From Prosthecochloris sp. (GTDB lineage: Bacteria > Bacteroidota > Chlorobiia > Chlorobiales > Chlorobiaceae), in the NCBI GenBank assembly GCA_004028745.1, contig RAZP01000064.1, positions 1-24,396 on the forward strand: a stretch of DNA of 24,396 nucleotides. The letters run 5' to 3'. Both the position numbers and the translations under genes were made by a program. This document shows, piece after piece, positions 8,134 to 14,730 of the stretch; positions within the stretch are counted from its first letter, which is position 1; each line of letters begins with the position of its first letter. Below the pieces are notes generated by a model. That model saw nothing but the letters and a program-made list of their open reading frames with translations. It did no database searches and was not told the DNA's origin.

Positions 8134-8164
8134 TAAAGTAATCACATATAATTAAAACGATAAA

Positions 8165-9184
8165 ATGAGTAGTACAGAAAAAGCATACAGCGTGGCGATA
8201 CTGGGGGCAACGGGCCTTGTTGGCAGAACCATGCTGCAGGTACTTGATGAACGTGATTTTCCGGTACGCAAAGTTCTGCCGCTGGCTTCGGCAAAGAGCT
8301 GCGGTAAGGAAATTGAGTTCCGCGGTGAAACATATCTAACAGAAGTGCCTTCCCACGAAGTTTTCAGCAAGGCGGATATAGCGTTGTTCTCCGCCGGTGC
8401 CGCAGCAAGCAGGCAATGGGCGCCGGTGGCGGCTGAAGCAGGTGCAGTAGTTATCGATAACTCTTCTGCATTCCGTATGGATCCCGAGGTGCCTTTGGTA
8501 GTGCCTGAAGTAAATCCAGAGGCTATTTTTGGTGCCGGCGGCAGGCCAAAAGGGATAATTGCAAATCCGAACTGTTCAACCATCCAGATGGTGGTTGTTC
8601 TCAAGCCACTGCATGACAGATATCGTATCAGAAGAGTGGTTGTTTCGACGTATCAGTCCGTTACCGGAAAAGGAAAAGCTGGAAGAGATGCGCTTGAAGG
8701 CGAGCTGGCAGGGAAGATTCCGGAATCCTTTGTTCATGCCCATCAGATTGCGTTCAATGCAGTGCCGCATATTGATGTGTTTCAGGAGAACGGCTATACG
8801 AAGGAAGAAATGAAGATGGTCAATGAGACCCGTAAAATCATGTGCGATGAGTCTCTGAGTGTTTCGCCTACTACTGTCCGCATTCCGGTTTACGGCGGTC
8901 ATGGGGAATCACTGAATATAGAATTCGAGGATGATTTCAAAATCGAAGAGGTCAGGGAATTGCTTGCCGGAGCACCAGGGATTATCGTGCAGGATGATCC
9001 TTCATCAAACCTTTATCCCATGCCGCTTACCTCCTACAAGAAAGACGAGGTGTTTGTCGGGCGAATACGAAGGGATTTCTGGCATCCGAAAACGCTGAAT
9101 ATGTGGATTGTTGCTGACAATTTGCGCAAGGGAGCGGCAACAAACACTGTGCAGATCGCTGAAAAGCTCATAGGAATACTCTGA
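8165..9184 (+). CDS. asd: Aspartate-semialdehyde dehydrogenase
   Basis: Asd reduces aspartyl phosphate to aspartate semialdehyde with NADPH, the branch-point step to lysine, diaminopimelate, threonine and methionine. The 339-residue product has the nucleotide-binding AILGATGLVGRTML (11-24), FSAGAAASR (75-83), VIDNSSAFRMDPEVPLVVPEVN (96-117), the active-site ANPNCSTIQ with Cys137, STYQSVTGKG (161-170), and GGHGESL with the catalytic His246. Length and motifs are normal. The ATG at 8165 is the only sensible start; its ribosome binding site is poor. The gene stands alone, bracketed by two same-orientation copies of the palindromic repeat (7991-8133 and 9190-9331). The second begins 6 bases after the stop codon. 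Confidence 0.97.
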   Translation: MSSTEKAYSVAILGATGLVGRTMLQVLDERDFPVRKVLPLASAKSCGKEIEFRGETYLTEVPSHEVFSKADIALFSAGAAASRQWAPVAAEAGAVVIDNSSAFRMDPEVPLVVPEVNPEAIFGAGGRPKGIIANPNCSTIQMVVVLKPLHDRYRIRRVVVSTYQSVTGKGKAGRDALEGELAGKIPESFVHAHQIAFNAVPHIDVFQENGYTKEEMKMVNETRKIMCDESLSVSPTTVRIPVYGGHGESLNIEFEDDFKIEEVRELLAGAPGIIVQDDPSSNLYPMPLTSYKKDEVFVGRIRRDFWHPKTLNMWIVADNLRKGAATNTVQIAEKLIGIL

Positions 9185-9189
9185 ATCAT

Positions 9190-9346
9190 GGGCACCTCTA
9201 TTAATTGTCGTGAGCGACCTGAAGACAAGGCGGACGGAGCGCAGAAACCGGAGTGTACACAGAGTACATGAGGATTTCGAGCACCGCCCAACGAAGTATT
9301 TGGGTCGCGTAACAAATTAATAGAGGCGCCCTTAATAGAAGTGCCC
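9190..9346 (+). repeat. Palindromic MITE-like repeat, copy C (long form), plus tandem terminal 15-mer
   Basis: The body (9190-9331, 142 bases) has ends GGGCACCTCTATTAATT and AATTAATAGAGGCGCCC. The arm GCGACC pairs with GGTCGC, and the apex again carries TGTAC/GTACA. A second terminal unit, TTAATAGAAGTGCCC, follows directly at 9332-9346. The element sits between the convergent asd and the ASKHA-like gene: 6 bases after one stop and 5 bases beyond the other. It may act as a shared 3' hairpin. Confidence 0.9.
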
Positions 9347-9351
9347 TCATT

Positions 9352-10218
9352 TCAGGGAAGAGCCGAAAGCTCCATGAGCGCAGCGCTCAACGCCTTCAGT
9401 TCTATAGGCGAGTTGCATGGAGAGCGTACGCTACGCTGCATTGAAAACAGCTCGACAATGCTGAAGGGATGGAGATCTGTCCCTGTTTCGCGTGATATCC
9501 TTTCGTGAAGAGGCTTTTCAACAGCAAGATTTCCTGTTATATGAACAGGGTATCTCCGGCTTTCCCGGTTGGCCGTTAATTCCCGCAACGCAAAATATTC
9601 TGCGTCACTGCTGTGATTCAGCTGCCAGTAGCTAAAATATTCGAGCTCCCCATTGCTGCCGGCCGAAAGCGTTACATACTCATTTTCCAGTTCGAGAAGA
9701 ATAAAAGGTTGAAAGGTTACTGCAAGGCTCAAAATCATCGGCTTGAGGTAGTATGCTCCACTGCTGATGGAACAACATGAGCGGAGTCTGTCATGCACAG
9801 CCTCATAGAGGTCGGAGGGGTAGTAAAACAGCAGGTGCCTGCGGACATGATCCTGTTCTGAACTGAGGGTGTAAGGTATATGGTCGTGCAGGTACTCACC
9901 CGGTTTGCTCAGCAAAAAAGATGCTTCTGCTTTGCAGTGGGTATCGAAAGCCCTGTCGGAGATGTTTCTGGAAAAGACCGTGTCCAGCGGAAAAAAGCGC
10001 GGGGTCTGAATGGAAAGAGTAATGGTGTTTATCTTCTTCTTTCTAAGCATTGACACGAGCCTGCTTGCGGCCCGGTCGCCGTTCGTGCCGGCATATTCCC
10101 CAATGCCTGTTTGCATGGTTTTGCATTCTGTAATTGTATAACCATCGGCTGTATCATGTGCGACGCTTGCAATTGCTGTCGAATGAGCGTCTATTGCGCA
10201 CGCGTGGGTAATGCTCAT
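9352..10218 (-). CDS. Uncharacterised protein, possibly ASKHA-fold (PilM / DUF3822-like)
   Basis: I do not firmly recognise this 288-residue protein. It begins ACAIDAHSTAIASVAHD, resembling the first beta-hairpin of actin-like (ASKHA) folds. A second half contains HLLFYYPSDLYEAVHDRL (about 125-142), a strand pair FILLELENEYVTLSAGSNGELEYFSYWQ, and YPVHITGNLAVEKPL. That order (hairpin, helix, repeated hairpin, then an 'h-G' strand) resembles DUF3822/PilM-type proteins, but the resemblance is by eye only. No signal peptide or membrane segment is visible. Its ATG follows the TAA of the upstream ComEA-like gene with no base between, so the two are translationally coupled. A role with that membrane protein, perhaps in DNA uptake or pilus-like assembly, is inference. 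Confidence 0.65.
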   Translation of the reverse strand: MSITHACAIDAHSTAIASVAHDTADGYTITECKTMQTGIGEYAGTNGDRAASRLVSMLRKKKINTITLSIQTPRFFPLDTVFSRNISDRAFDTHCKAEASFLLSKPGEYLHDHIPYTLSSEQDHVRRHLLFYYPSDLYEAVHDRLRSCCSISSGAYYLKPMILSLAVTFQPFILLELENEYVTLSAGSNGELEYFSYWQLNHSSDAEYFALRELTANRESRRYPVHITGNLAVEKPLHERISRETGTDLHPFSIVELFSMQRSVRSPCNSPIELKALSAALMELSALP

Positions 10219-10710
10219 TTAATCGAGGATGAGGTGCTGTTCAAGGGTTTCCATTCTTTTTCTGCCAATGCCTTTAACTTCCAAAAAATCCTGAAATCTT
10301 TCAACTTTTCCCTGCCTTGATCCCCTGAAAGTTATCAGTCGACTTGCAAGGACGCTACTTATTCCCGGCATGGCAGCGAGCTCGTCAGCCGTGGCATTTG
10401 AAAATACAATTTTTGGAGAATCGGCAGACTTTTCCGGCAGTACATTTTTTTGTTCCTGAATATGCGGTGCCTGCGCACCGGTTTTGACGAGAGCGGCTTC
10501 GAGTAACGCTGCTTCCCTGAGAAGGCTGTCTACTTCGGCGTCGGTGAACCGCTCTGTTTGTTCTGTTGCCATAAACAAGCCGGCTTCCTGCAGTGAGCGG
10601 CTGCTGTTGACGATGATGCCGAGGATGAAAAACAGCAACAGAGATGATATGACGGTTATCTCCGTCCTTGTCATGCTGAGCATGACCGCTATTTTATCCC
10701 GAAAGGTCAT
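10219..10710 (-). CDS. ComEA-like helix-hairpin-helix membrane protein
   Basis: The 163-residue protein has one membrane segment near the N-terminus (about 16-35, TEITVISSLLLFFILGIIVN), then a linker of about 65 residues. A C-terminal DNA-binding double helix-hairpin-helix follows: SNATADELAAMPGISSVLASRLITFR (about 104-129) and FQDFLEVKGIGRKRMETLEQHL (about 139-160). This is the ComEA layout: a membrane-anchored dsDNA receptor for natural transformation. Proteins of this shape also occur outside competence, so I give no gene symbol. The ATG at 10710 has no good ribosome binding site, and an in-frame stop lies 17 codons upstream. It is the first gene of a two-gene unit with the ASKHA-like protein. 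No other com gene is in the window. Confidence 0.85.
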   Translation of the reverse strand: MTFRDKIAVMLSMTRTEITVISSLLLFFILGIIVNSSRSLQEAGLFMATEQTERFTDAEVDSLLREAALLEAALVKTGAQAPHIQEQKNVLPEKSADSPKIVFSNATADELAAMPGISSVLASRLITFRGSRQGKVERFQDFLEVKGIGRKRMETLEQHLILD

Positions 10711-10774
10711 TTTACGGTTGATCGTTTTTCCTGTCTTTCTCGATTTTTTTGCTTCTTTTTAAGGTTTGCCATCC

Positions 10775-10803
10775 GGCTATCGAGCCATCAAGCTATCAAG
10801 CCG
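10775..10803 (+). repeat. Phased 8-mer array, site 1
   Basis: Consecutive octamers GGCTATCG, AGCCATCA and AGCTATCA are followed by AGCCG. The flanking CGGCT and AGCCG are also inverted. The array lies between the 3' end of alr and the ComEA-like gene. A related array is at 14696-14727. Confidence 0.55.
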
Positions 10804-10831
10804 TTTTGACTTTTTCCTGTGTTGATTTGTT

Positions 10832-11986
10832 CTATGCCAATACTCTTGTAACCCTCGATGAAACAGCACAAAGGATTTCATAGCTGATGGTCCCTGCAGC
10901 CTTTGCGATATCTCCGGCGGAAGGGCCATCCCAGCCAAAAAGCACGGCATTGTCGCCGACACGGACATCGCTGCTGTCTCCGAGATCGACCATGATCTGA
11001 TCCATAGTAACCGTTCCGACTTGGGGATAGGTTTTGCCCATGATGGAAACTTTGGCCAGGTTTGACAAAGCCCGGTGGTATCCGTCTGCATAACCCGCCG
11101 ATACGGTTGCTATCCTGCGTCTGGATTGAGCTGTCCAGGTACGATTGTAGCTGATCGTTGTACCGGCTTCGACTTCTTTAATGAAAATCACCTTCGCGCG
11201 CAACTGCATTACCGGCTTCAGGTCGATATTGTTTTTCAGCCGGTCGTCGGGGGGATATCCGTACAGCATTATTCCAGGCCTCACCATGTCCAGGCAGGCA
11301 TCGGAGCGGCAAATTATGCCTCCACTATTTGCCGCGTGTTTGCAGATGCTTCTTTTTGTGTGGTGCTCAAACTCGGAGCAGATCTTTGTAAACGTTTCAA
11401 GCTGCCCGGCGGTAAAGCTACCGTGCCGGGTGCTCTGGGCGAAATGAGTATAGACACCCGCAAGCCTGAGGTGAGGACTTTCTTCCACGGCCTTCAGGAG
11501 ATGGAATGCTGTTTCGGGGGTTATTCCCAGCCTTCCCATTCCAGTATCGATCTTTACATGAACCTTGAGCGGTATATTATGTGCCGAGGCAATGGATTCA
11601 GCTGTACGAAGCATGTTGAAATCACAGATGGTTGCTGTGATATCGTACTTCAGATACAGGGCAATATGGGAGGGAAGAGGAGAGCAGAACGCAAGAATTG
11701 ATGAACTTCCAGAAACGGCTTTATGCTTGCGTAATGGTACAGCCTCTTCAACGTTTGCCACTCCGAAATCGCTGACTCCCAAATTTTCAAGGGCTTTCGA
11801 TATCCAGAGGGCATTATGCCCGTATGCATTGGCTTTAACGACTCCCATTACGCGGCAATTCTCCGGGATGTGTTCCTGTATTCTCCGAAAGTTATGCAAA
11901 AGATTGCCCGAAGAGATGAGCGCTTCTGCCAGATGCTCTCCGGGCAAGGCGCTTTCGCCTGGAAACGTTATTGTATCCGCTGTCAA
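10832..11986 (-). CDS. alr: Alanine racemase
   Basis: Alr interconverts L- and D-alanine with PLP, supplying D-alanine for peptidoglycan. The 384-residue product has the PLP-lysine motif VVKANAYGHNA (Lys51), KIDTGMGRLGI (145-155), the HAANSGG segment (217-223), VRPGIMLYG (235-243), and the second catalytic base in ISYNRTW (Tyr280). The C-terminal beta-domain has VSAGYADGY, VGTVTMDQIMVDL and the terminal ISYEILCAVSSRV. All catalytic positions are present. The start is a TTG at 11986-11984: an in-frame stop lies a few codons upstream and the first internal Met is residue 47, inside the fold. It is transcribed divergently from the CBS homologue, 150 bases apart; I see no clear promoter or riboswitch in that gap. 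Confidence 0.95.
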   Translation of the reverse strand: MTADTITFPGESALPGEHLAEALISSGNLLHNFRRIQEHIPENCRVMGVVKANAYGHNALWISKALENLGVSDFGVANVEEAVPLRKHKAVSGSSSILAFCSPLPSHIALYLKYDITATICDFNMLRTAESIASAHNIPLKVHVKIDTGMGRLGITPETAFHLLKAVEESPHLRLAGVYTHFAQSTRHGSFTAGQLETFTKICSEFEHHTKRSICKHAANSGGIICRSDACLDMVRPGIMLYGYPPDDRLKNNIDLKPVMQLRAKVIFIKEVEAGTTISYNRTWTAQSRRRIATVSAGYADGYHRALSNLAKVSIMGKTYPQVGTVTMDQIMVDLGDSSDVRVGDNAVLFGWDGPSAGDIAKAAGTISYEILCAVSSRVTRVLA

Positions 11987-12136
11987 TGGAATCTTTGATG
12001 TTTGTTAATCGTGCGTGAACGGCAACGCGAGGAGATGTCTGCTGTGCCATTTAGGTAAAAAACATATTTTGTTCTTGTTTTTCAAGTCCATTACATTGTA
12101 GGGGCGTACAGTTTCAACACATTTTTCGGCTGCAAC

Positions 12137-13510
12137 ATGTGGCAACAGGACATTTTCAAGATGACAGGTCAGACCCCGATGGTTCTGATCAACCGTTCGG
12201 CCCGGCATATCAAGCCGCAGGTCATGGCGAAAGTGGAGTACCTGAATCCTTCAGGAACCCATTACTGTCGTGTTGCAAATACGATTGTCGACCATGCTGA
12301 AAAGGAGAGGCTTATAAGGCCTGGAATGACTCTTGTTGACTGGACATACGGGAGCAGCGGGATTGCACTTGCCATGGCGGCTGTAACGAGAGGTTACAAG
12401 GTACTGCTGGTTGTTCCGGATAAAATTTCGAGGGAAAAACAACAGGTGCTCAAGGCTCTCGGCGCTGAAATCGTCATCACTCCATCCGATGCTCTTCCCG
12501 GTGAACCCCGAAGCTGCGTGAATGTTGCGGAAAATCTCGTTCAGAACCTGCCGCATGCCTATTTTACCAACATGTACGAAAACGAGCTGAACCGCAGGGT
12601 ACACATTGAAAAAACCGGTCCGGAAATCTGGGAGCAGGCGGAAGGTGGGATTAGCCATCTTTTTGTCCCGGTTATCTCCGGTGCAATGATTTCAGGGCTC
12701 GGCCGTTTTCTGAAAACCAAACGTCCTGAAGTCAAGATTATCGGGGTTGAGCCTGAAGGGTCGATATACCGTGAACTTTTTCATACAGGCAGAGCGGGTG
12801 AAACGGCCGGTTACGAGCTTGAAGAAATCGGCGGCTTGTGGGAATCTGCGTACTGGGAGGCTTCTGTTATCGATGATATTGTTCAGGTTAACGACCGTGA
12901 CGCCTTTAACTGCGGGCGCGAACTGCTTCGGAATGATGCGATCTTTGCCGGAGGTTCTTCCGGTGCGGTACTTTTTGCCGCGTTACGGGCAGGTGCCCTT
13001 TTGGATGAAAGTGCACGTATCGTCGTTATCATGAGCGATTACGGAGGGTACTATCTCAGCAAGATGTACAGTGACGAATGGATGAAGCAGAAGGGTTTTT
13101 ACAGGAAAGTTTCTTCACCGAAAGACGAGATTACAGCGGAAGATATTGTCGAGCTGAAAACCAGGAAAGACCTTATTTGCGCCCATCCCGAGCATACCCT
13201 TTCCGAAGTGTTCGAGATGATGCGGCAGCATGACGTATCCCAGGTGCCGGTGGTTTCCTACGGTACGGCTATCGGGAGCATCAGTGAAAATAAAATACTA
13301 TCCATTCTGATCGAGAACGACGAAGCTATGAACTCCAAGGTTGTGGGATACATGGAACAGTCTTTTCCTGTCTGCGGTTCGCACACAACCATTTCCGAAC
13401 TTTCGGAAAAGCTGCAGGAAAGCGCTTCGGGTGTACTGATAACACTTTCTGACGGCGGTCTTCAACTGCTTACCAAATCTGATCTTATTGAGGCTTTGAC
13501 GCATAAATAA
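12137..13510 (+). CDS. Cystathionine beta-synthase homologue lacking PLP-binding residues (probable pseudoenzyme) with CBS-domain pair
   Basis: This 457-residue protein follows cystathionine beta-synthase along its length: a fold-type II PLP domain (about 1-320), then two CBS motifs (about 340-457). Clear landmarks are MTGQTPMVLINR, GYKVLLVVPDKISREKQQVLKALGAEIV (87-113), IIGVEPEGSI (201-210), GGSSGA (272-277) and YSDEWMKQKGF (311-321, like LSDRWMLQKGF in human CBS). The cofactor site is broken in three places. The lysine loop GGSVKDR reads SGTHYCR, with Tyr43 (codon 12263-12265) where the PLP lysine belongs. The TSGNTG loop reads TYGSSG (70-75). The phosphate loop GTGGT reads ISGAM (180-184). 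The frame is intact and codon use is normal, so this is not a decaying gene. Catalysis seems unlikely; adenosyl-ligand sensing or a scaffold role in sulfur-amino-acid metabolism is speculation. The start ATG has a poor ribosome binding site. Confidence 0.88.
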   Translation: MWQQDIFKMTGQTPMVLINRSARHIKPQVMAKVEYLNPSGTHYCRVANTIVDHAEKERLIRPGMTLVDWTYGSSGIALAMAAVTRGYKVLLVVPDKISREKQQVLKALGAEIVITPSDALPGEPRSCVNVAENLVQNLPHAYFTNMYENELNRRVHIEKTGPEIWEQAEGGISHLFVPVISGAMISGLGRFLKTKRPEVKIIGVEPEGSIYRELFHTGRAGETAGYELEEIGGLWESAYWEASVIDDIVQVNDRDAFNCGRELLRNDAIFAGGSSGAVLFAALRAGALLDESARIVVIMSDYGGYYLSKMYSDEWMKQKGFYRKVSSPKDEITAEDIVELKTRKDLICAHPEHTLSEVFEMMRQHDVSQVPVVSYGTAIGSISENKILSILIENDEAMNSKVVGYMEQSFPVCGSHTTISELSEKLQESASGVLITLSDGGLQLLTKSDLIEALTHK

Positions 13511-13760
13511 CCTGTATAGGGATACGGATTACCACCTGTCAAGCTGTCTGTTGCACAAGTGTCGAATCTTTTTTTGCTGCTGTGGTATATGCCGGGGATT
13601 CCAAGGGTTAGGCCTTGTATTGTAATTATGCGGTTGTTTTTTTGAAGAGATTTATTTATTTAAGCAATCCTGAACACACTTTATCAACCTGCGTAGGGAG
13701 CCTTTGGAAGAGACCGTTAGATTTGTCATGTTCCAGAAGGAAAACATGGTTTAAAGAGGT

Positions 13761-14402
13761 ATGGCTGCTGAAAAGAAAACGAGAAAAAAGAGAGCTGTTG
13801 AGCATACCGTAAAGCCTGTACGTACTGATCAGCAACAGCTGCCGGTAATTGAGTCGAGAAAAAGGCGCTATATTCTTGAGGGAAAGATAAAACCCTTTTT
13901 TTGTGAAGGCTGCGAAGCGCTGACCGAAAAAATGTTTGTCGGAGAGTGGAAGCCCAGTGACAAGCCAAGGGATTATGATATCTTCGCTGAGCCTGATTCC
14001 GGAAAACAGAGAAAGAAAAACCCTGGCGCTGGTGAGTCGCAGTCTGCTGCGGAGAACCGGTACTGGATAAGGTGCTCTTCCTGCAACCAGGTTTATCTGC
14101 TCAAGGAATGGCAGATTCAGATAGATAAGGAATTGAATCTTCAGGAGCTTAAGCCCGAAGATTGTCAGTTGTACTCTCCTCATGGGATTTATGCTCAGGG
14201 AGATGCAGTGTATCACAAGTCTCTGGATGAGGTTGGAGTCGTCCGGGAGAAAAACGCTACCGGAAGCGGCGCTCATGTTATTATAGTAGAGTTTATCAAC
14301 AGTGGAAGAAAACAACTACTTGAAAACGTGCTGGTAAACCAGGGCAAGCCCGGCCAAACGGAGTCATTGACGGATATATTAAAAATGAAATTAAAACGAT
14401 AA
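13761..14402 (+). CDS. Zinc-ribbon protein with C-terminal SH3/Tudor-like domain, function unknown
   Basis: I do not recognise a named family for this 213-residue protein. A basic N-terminus (AAEKKTRKKRA) leads to a split zinc ribbon: CEGC at 48-51 and CSSC at 105-108, separated by a hydrophilic insert. The C-terminal YAQGDAVYHKSLDEVGVVREK...HVIIVEFINSGRKQLLENV (about 144-190) resembles the small beta-barrel GDxVxHxxxGxGxV...F.xGxKxL domain found after zinc ribbons in other bacteria. Such proteins often bind nucleic acid; that is inference. The ATG follows AAAGAGGT with almost no spacing, so the true start is slightly uncertain. It lies 28 bases upstream of rpsU and probably shares its transcript. 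The 250 bases before it (13511-13760) hold no gene and probably the promoter. Confidence 0.75.
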   Translation: MAAEKKTRKKRAVEHTVKPVRTDQQQLPVIESRKRRYILEGKIKPFFCEGCEALTEKMFVGEWKPSDKPRDYDIFAEPDSGKQRKKNPGAGESQSAAENRYWIRCSSCNQVYLLKEWQIQIDKELNLQELKPEDCQLYSPHGIYAQGDAVYHKSLDEVGVVREKNATGSGAHVIIVEFINSGRKQLLENVLVNQGKPGQTESLTDILKMKLKR

Positions 14403-14415
14403 AAACATATACCGT

Positions 14416-14424
14416 AAGGGGGTG
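14416..14424 (+). promoter_or_regulatory. Ribosome binding site that decides the rpsU start
   Basis: AAGGGGGTG lies 6-8 bases upstream of the TTG at 14431. This is the normal distance, and it overlaps the alternative GTG at 14422, which therefore cannot use it. It favours the TTG start. Confidence 0.7.
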
Positions 14425-14430
14425 AAAGAG

Positions 14431-14628
14431 TTGGTAAGCGTACAGTCCAATGATAACGAGTCTATTGACAAAATGCTCAAGCGCTTCAAGAAAAAGTACG
14501 AGCGAGCCGGTGTGTTGAAGGAATTTCGAAAAAAAGCATACTTTGTGAAGCCTTCGGTTGAAGGCCGTCTGAAACGTTCAAGAGGTAAACGCAGAGCCCA
14601 GAGAGCCAATGAAGAACGTAACTCCTGA
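14431..14628 (+). CDS. rpsU: 30S ribosomal protein S21
   Basis: S21 is a small basic protein of the 30S platform near the anti-Shine-Dalgarno region. The 65-residue product has the family core NDNESIDKMLKRFKKKYERA and LKEFRKKAYFVKPS, followed by a basic tail, RLKRSRGKRRAQRANEERNS. I place the start at TTG 14431 (M-VSVQSND), because S21 proteins normally begin MVSVxVxxxESID and a strong ribosome binding site sits at the right distance. The GTG at 14422 would add three residues and overlap that site. The gene lies 28 bases after the zinc-ribbon gene and is followed by a strong terminator at 14657-14686. Confidence 0.96.
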   Translation: MVSVQSNDNESIDKMLKRFKKKYERAGVLKEFRKKAYFVKPSVEGRLKRSRGKRRAQRANEERNS

Positions 14629-14656
14629 TTGACAATAATCAGGGGGGAAAGATGCA

Positions 14657-14686
14657 AAGCAACTCCTAAGGGAGTTGCTTTTTTTT
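14657..14686 (+). terminator. Intrinsic terminator after rpsU
   Basis: AAGCAACTCC (14657-14666) pairs perfectly with GGAGTTGCTT (14671-14680) around a four-base TAAG loop, and T's continue to 14686. This is the clearest rho-independent terminator in the window. It ends the zinc-ribbon/rpsU transcript, so aroA probably has its own promoter. Confidence 0.93.
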
Positions 14687-14695
14687 GCCATTTTT

Positions 14696-14727
14696 AGCCG
14701 TCAAGCCAACCAGCTATTCAGCCAGAA
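14696..14727 (+). repeat. Phased 8-mer array, site 2
   Basis: The octamers AGCCGTCA, AGCCAACC, AGCTATTC and AGCCAGAA stand in phase, each starting AGC. The array ends 3 bases before the aroA start codon, so it occupies the position of the ribosome binding site. It is related to the array at 10775-10803. Confidence 0.5.
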
Positions 14728-14730
14728 TTT

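Larger units (their letters stand above)
7754..8164. other. Gap between dusB and asd
   Basis: This 411-base gap has no gene. It is built from small repeated sequences: a palindrome at 7782-7809, a tandem 12-mer pair at 7840-7865, an inverted repeat at 7909-7945, and a long copy of the palindromic repeat at 7991-8133. The last ends 31 bases before the asd start codon. I could not identify a convincing promoter. Confidence 0.7.

Noticed and set aside
9034..9315. Small minus-strand reading frames ending SRQLIEVP at repeat copies (also near 20634-20864, 7886-8086 and 15906-16325)
   Set aside because: These are translations of the palindromic repeat itself. They have no ribosome binding sites, differ outside the repeat, and exist only because the element happens to be open in that frame.
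11987..12136. Possible SAM or other riboswitch ahead of the CBS homologue
   Set aside because: The 150-base gap shows no conserved riboswitch core or terminator hairpin, only a short GTAGGGGCG half-site and AT-rich sequence.
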